DNA of 51,827 bases from Candidatus Saccharimonadota bacterium (GTDB taxonomy: Bacteria > Patescibacteriota > Saccharimonadia > Saccharimonadales > UBA4665), in contig JAICKY010000004.1 of the NCBI GenBank assembly GCA_025927655.1, positions 1 through 51,827 on the forward strand, read 5' to 3'. Under the pieces are notes generated by a model. It ran no database searches. It saw only the letters and a list, made by a program, of their open reading frames with translations, and was not told the origin of the DNA. Shown here in pieces: positions 48,503 to 51,827 of this stretch (position 1 is its first letter; the number at the start of each line of letters is the position of its first letter). The position numbers and the translations under genes are program-made.

Positions 48503-49647
48503 TAGTTGAAGTATATGTAGGTCAGAGAGCGAGCCATACTCGCCGAAACAGCCATCTCGCTATAGTGACCCTGGTAGTCGTAGTTGTACTGGCTAACCCA
48601 TAGTGAACCGTCGGGGTTGACGGCTTCGACCCACATAGCGTGGCCGAAGGCACCGACGTTCCAGATAGCGACAGAATCCGCCTTCGGTGTAGAACCAGTT
48701 GCAATGCCGGCAGCACGGGCATCTCCCGGCCACTGGATAGCATTACCGCTGCCGCCCCAGTATGGCATGTAGCCATAGGTGCTATAGACTTTCCAGGCGG
48801 TGTAGCTGACACATTCGCGGTTGTACATACCCCAGTTGTCGACCATAGTGTCCTGTGCGGCATTATCCCATCTGGCAGGATAACCACCGTGGCCCGGGTC
48901 GCCGGCGATCACACCGCCGCCTAGGGCTTTGTTAGCAGCAGCCTGAGCAGCTCGCAACTGCACTATTTGCGCACTGGTAGCTTTAATTTGCGCGTTGTAA
49001 GCAGCCTGTTGACTTTCATTGTAATTAAGCAGGCTGGCCTGCTTGGCTTGTGCGCTAGCCAACTGGTTCTGCTGATCGGTCTCTTCGCCCAGCAGCTGGT
49101 CAACCTTTGCTTTTTCGGTTTGCAGCTGAGCCTGCAAAGCAGCAATTTTCTTGAGCGTATCCTGGAGTTTGTTCTGCACCGTCGTGCGGTATTCCTGTTT
49201 GTCTACGAAATCGCTCAGGCTTTTACTGGTTGCCAGCACTTCGAGCGTGGTCGGTGTGCCATCAACATACATAGACTTCACATCGCTGGCCAGAAAAGCT
49301 TTTTCCTGGTCAATTTGATTCTGCGCGTCGGTAATCTGCTGCTGTATACTCGCCTGCTGCGCTTTGTTAGCATCGATGGAACCCTGCAAACCATTTATCT
49401 GAGATTGCAGCTGATTGATTGCATCCTGGTAGCTTGCAGCGGTGGCCTGTAAACCGCTAACTACCGAACGGGCACCGGCATTTTGCTGATTGAGTGCGTT
49501 GATCTGGCTGTCAAAACTATCGGCCAAAGCCATCTGGCGTAAGCTTGGCAAAAATGTACCGCTTACTAGCACTGCGCTGGATACCGCGAGCAGACCGACG
49601 TTAAACTTCGTAGTGATAATTTGAGAGACTTTTGAGCTTTTTTTCAT
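48502..49647 (-). CDS. PcsB-like secreted CHAP peptidoglycan hydrolase
   Basis: ATG 49647 gives 381 residues; the ORF opens at 49704. A signal peptide (to about residue 42, MALA-DSF) is followed by a long coiled coil (about 45-245, rich in Gln and Ala) and a CHAP amidase domain with Cys in NRECVSYTAWK and His in AFGHAMWVEAV. FtsEX activates hydrolases of this layout during division, and ftsE-ftsX lie directly upstream. Confidence 0.94.
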   Translation of the reverse strand: MKKSSKVSQIITTKFNVGLLAVSSAVLVSGTFLPSLRQMALADSFDSQINALNQQNAGARSVVSGLQATAASYQDAINQLQSQINGLQGSIDANKAQQASIQQQITDAQNQIDQEKAFLASDVKSMYVDGTPTTLEVLATSKSLSDFVDKQEYRTTVQNKLQDTLKKIAALQAQLQTEKAKVDQLLGEETDQQNQLASAQAKQASLLNYNESQQAAYNAQIKATSAQIVQLRAAQAAANKALGGGVIAGDPGHGGYPARWDNAAQDTMVDNWGMYNRECVSYTAWKVYSTYGYMPYWGGSGNAIQWPGDARAAGIATGSTPKADSVAIWNVGAFGHAMWVEAVNPDGSLWVSQYNYDYQGHYSEMAVSASMARSLTYIYFN

Positions 49648-49815
49648 AGTTTTGATTTTGTAAACTACCGAGCTTAGTTTATCACGCTTATGCAATTGTT
49701 TCAATCCTTATGTCCCCTCGCCTACCCCTGTTGATTGATACCGTCCCGATACGGTAAAGATGCTGAATAGGTACCCTAGCTTCTCTGTATCCGGGTGGTT
49801 TTGTGTTGTAGAAAA

Positions 49816-50766
49816 TTATTTCTTTGACGTTTTGAATTTCAGGTATCGCCGCGTGGCAATTACGGATGATGCAGCGCCTATAAGTATACCAAGTGCAAGC
49901 TGCAAGCTCAATAATACCCAATAGTGACTCTCGAAGAATGATTGGCTATAGCTAATATCCAGCAGCCCGAAACTAGTTGCTTGTAAACTGCTGCTGGCCG
50001 TTACAAACAAGGCATTTATAAGCAGCACGGAGACCACCGCCGATAATACGCCGTAGATAATGCTCTCGACCACAAACGGACCGCGGATGAAGCTGGTGCT
50101 TGCGCCAAGCAAGCGCATAATTTGTAGTTCGTCGCGGCGGTTAAAGATAGCCATCTGAATAGTGTTGAATATGATCAACACCGAAATAAAGGCAAACACC
50201 ACAACCGCGCCAATGCCAGCCCGGCGCAGGATGTTAGTTGCGTGGGTAATGTTATCGATCGCCTTTTTGCGGTCGCCGTTATATGACGGTGAGCCGCTAG
50301 TTTGCAGGCTTTGGTATTTAGCTTTTGTCAGAAACTTGCTGATAGTGCTCACGTCGTTCAGATTGCGAGGAAACACGTGAATGGTCGCAGGAATAGGGTT
50401 GCCTGTTTCAAAAACCGCAGATTGTAGCGCAGCGTTATTGCCGTTCTGGCTAATGAAGCTGGCTTGGGCCTGCTGCTTATTCAGGTATTCGACTCGTTTT
50501 ACATCAGCCTGCTTGCGAATATCAGACACAAAGCTTTGAGCTTGCGCATCGGTAACATTGTCATTCAGGAACACCGAGACATCTACCTGGGAGGCAATCT
50601 GATCCACCGTGTGTCCAAACGTAGCATTGGCTATGACCGAAAACAAAATGATAGTAAGCGTAACAATCATAATGGCCATGGCGGCGATTGCCAGCCACGC
50701 GTTGCGCATAAAGTTCACCATGCCGGTGCGTACAATGCGTCCAAAAGTGGTAAGTCTGCGTCCCAT
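49816..50766 (-). CDS. ftsX: Cell division protein FtsX
   Basis: The 316-residue membrane protein has four membrane segments: one near the N-terminus (LAIAAMAIMIVTLTIILFSVI), a large extracellular loop (about 60-190), then three at the end. RRDELQIMRLLGASTSFIRGPFVVE is the typical cytoplasmic coupling region. The extracellular loop should contact the CHAP hydrolase encoded next. It is 8 bp downstream of ftsE. Confidence 0.95.
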   Translation of the reverse strand: MGRRLTTFGRIVRTGMVNFMRNAWLAIAAMAIMIVTLTIILFSVIANATFGHTVDQIASQVDVSVFLNDNVTDAQAQSFVSDIRKQADVKRVEYLNKQQAQASFISQNGNNAALQSAVFETGNPIPATIHVFPRNLNDVSTISKFLTKAKYQSLQTSGSPSYNGDRKKAIDNITHATNILRRAGIGAVVVFAFISVLIIFNTIQMAIFNRRDELQIMRLLGASTSFIRGPFVVESIIYGVLSAVVSVLLINALFVTASSSLQATSFGLLDISYSQSFFESHYWVLLSLQLALGILIGAASSVIATRRYLKFKTSKK

Positions 50767-50774
50767 GTCTAAAA

Positions 50775-51461
50775 TTATTTTACGTTATATTCGGCGTTGG
50801 CGCGGTCACTGGCAATTTGACCATGTTTTATAGTGACCACACGACGCTTCAGCTTGTTCACGATCTCCTGATTGTGCGTGGTAAGCAGCACCGTAGTACC
50901 ATACCGGTTGATTTTCTCGAGTACTTTTATGACGTCCCATGCGTGTTTTGGGTCTAAGTTGCCCGTAGGCTCGTCGGCAATCAAGATTTTTGGCTGGCGC
51001 ACGATGGCACGAGCTATAGCCACGCGCTGGCGCTCGCCACCGCTCAGTTCCTGCGGCATACGGTCGGCTTTGTCTTTCAGGTTCACGATATCAAGCACTT
51101 TCGGCACGGTGTTTTTGATTTCCTTGGTACTCACACCCACAATTTCGAGCGCAAAGGCTACGTTTTCAAATACGGTGCGGTTTGGCAGTAGTTTAAAATC
51201 CTGGAATACGGTGCCGATTTTGCGCCGCAAAAGCGGGATATCGCGGTCATGTAGTTTGTCGTAATCTATACCGCCAACGATAATCTTGCCGCTGGTCGGA
51301 CGCTCTTCACGCGTGAGCAGTTTGAGCAGCGTGGATTTGCCAGCACCACTCTGCCCCACCACAATCACAAACTCCTTGGGCTCTACGTGCAAACTAATGC
51401 GATCCAGAGCGGGCCCCAAGTTTTTATTGTAGGTCTTCGTTACCCTGTCCAAAAGAATCAT
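50775..51461 (-). CDS. ftsE: Cell division ATPase FtsE
   Basis: ATG 51461 gives 228 residues; the ORF opens at 51494. ABC ATPase with Walker A VVGQSGAGKST, Q-loop TVFQDFKLLPN, signature LSGGERQRVAIARA, Walker B ILIADEPTGNLD and H-loop TTHN. With FtsX it transmits ATP-driven conformational change to the wall hydrolase. Confidence 0.96.
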   Translation of the reverse strand: MILLDRVTKTYNKNLGPALDRISLHVEPKEFVIVVGQSGAGKSTLLKLLTREERPTSGKIIVGGIDYDKLHDRDIPLLRRKIGTVFQDFKLLPNRTVFENVAFALEIVGVSTKEIKNTVPKVLDIVNLKDKADRMPQELSGGERQRVAIARAIVRQPKILIADEPTGNLDPKHAWDVIKVLEKINRYGTTVLLTTHNQEIVNKLKRRVVTIKHGQIASDRANAEYNVK

Positions 51462-51540
51462 TGCTGGTAGTATACCATGCTTATGGCTACTCAAACACCC
51501 CGTTTCGCCCCAAGTGGCGCGGTCAACTATGACATTTTGC

Positions 51541-51827
51541 TTACTTTTCTCCTAGCGTGTATTCCAGGTATGCAACCACGAATGGCTCCAGGTTACCATC
51601 CAGGACACTGTCCGGGTCGCTGGATTCGTGGCGGGTTCGGAGGTCTTTGACCTGCTTGTACGGATGCAGCACATAGCTGCGGATTTGGTTGCCCCAGGCG
51701 GCCTGCTCGTTCGGGCCTTTCAAATCGCTGACTTGTTCGGCGTGCTGCTCCAGCTGCAGTTGGGCCAAGCGCGAACGAAGGATCGTCATGGCCGTTTCTT
51801 TGTTCTGCAGTTGTGATCGTTCGTTCT
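51541..51827 (-). CDS. prfB: Peptide chain release factor 2, C-terminal part (cut by window end)
   Basis: The frame is open to the window edge. NERSQLQNKETAMTILRSRLAQL and the ending QIRSYVLHPYKQVKDLRT plus DGNLEPFVVAYLEY are typical of the end of RF2. RF2 releases peptides at UGA and UAA. The order prfB-ftsE-ftsX is common in bacteria. The catalytic GGQ and the programmed frameshift site lie outside the window. Confidence 0.93.
   Translation of the reverse strand, partial: NERSQLQNKETAMTILRSRLAQLQLEQHAEQVSDLKGPNEQAAWGNQIRSYVLHPYKQVKDLRTRHESSDPDSVLDGNLEPFVVAYLEYTLGEK

Noticed and set aside
1-51827. Possible UGA recoding to glycine, as in Gracilibacteria/Absconditabacteria
   Set aside because: Several conserved proteins end properly at TGA and none needs read-through of TGA; standard code fits.
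1-51827. CRISPR arrays, prophage or insertion sequences
   Set aside because: No regularly spaced repeats with spacers, no transposase, integrase or phage structural genes were found.

Overview
The window looks like chromosome of a Patescibacteria/CPR-type bacterium, most likely Candidatus Saccharibacteria (TM7). The basis is inference from gene content: a compact, informational and cell-envelope gene set with almost no biosynthetic enzymes except pyrG, Ala/Pro-rich tails on signalling proteins, and many start codons sitting 6-8 nt behind a -10 box (leaderless mRNAs). Real genes end at TGA as well as TAA/TAG, so the standard code is used. No rRNA, IS element or CRISPR array was seen.

Left arm (1-13.6 kb, mostly + strand): a GC-rich, actinobacterial-looking secreted SH3-like protein; tRNA-Glu(CTC); a PAS histidine kinase and a receiver protein sharing duplicated Ala/Pro tail DNA; an RsuA-type pseudouridine synthase; der; pth; a probable free-standing pseudoknotted RNA on the minus strand; dprA; small proteins; topA; and a sigma region 4/HARE-HTH fusion.

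Middle (13.6-14.4 kb): a 759-bp gene-free zone where transcription turns from mostly + to mostly -. It carries a dif-like XerCD palindrome, so it may be the replication terminus.

Right arm (14.4-51.8 kb, mostly - strand): a reduced division/cell-wall (dcw) cluster in transcription order mraZ, rsmH, ftsL, ftsI, ftsW, murG, ftsQ, with a four-box MraZ operator; an MBL/aldo-keto reductase pair; a TasA-like/SipW/NYN operon; a PIF1-HRDC helicase beside a DUF4868 (KwaB-like) protein; RNase HI, PspC, a frameshifted membrane gene, phosphatases and GlyRS; an operon of degenerate kinase, degenerate receiver and recO; xseAB; a flippase-like protein; a Trm11-like methyltransferase; rpmA; a single receiver; pyrG; ctpA; a FemAB ligase; a HIT protein; and prfB-ftsE-ftsX-CHAP hydrolase. 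Division, peptidoglycan synthesis and wall remodelling dominate this arm.

The most unusual content is not protein coding. A family of long palindromes has a constant core around a GTAC hairpin and arms that differ at each site (16485, 21345, 41769, 42050, 48380). Two of them lie in frame inside genes (ftsW and the Trm11-like gene). There is also a three-copy two-hairpin element (4195, 12349, 21752), the candidate structured RNA at 7820-8191, a second RNA-like domain between mraZ and rsmH, and an attenuator-like leader at about 9600. All were found by eye; no folding, alignment or database search was run.
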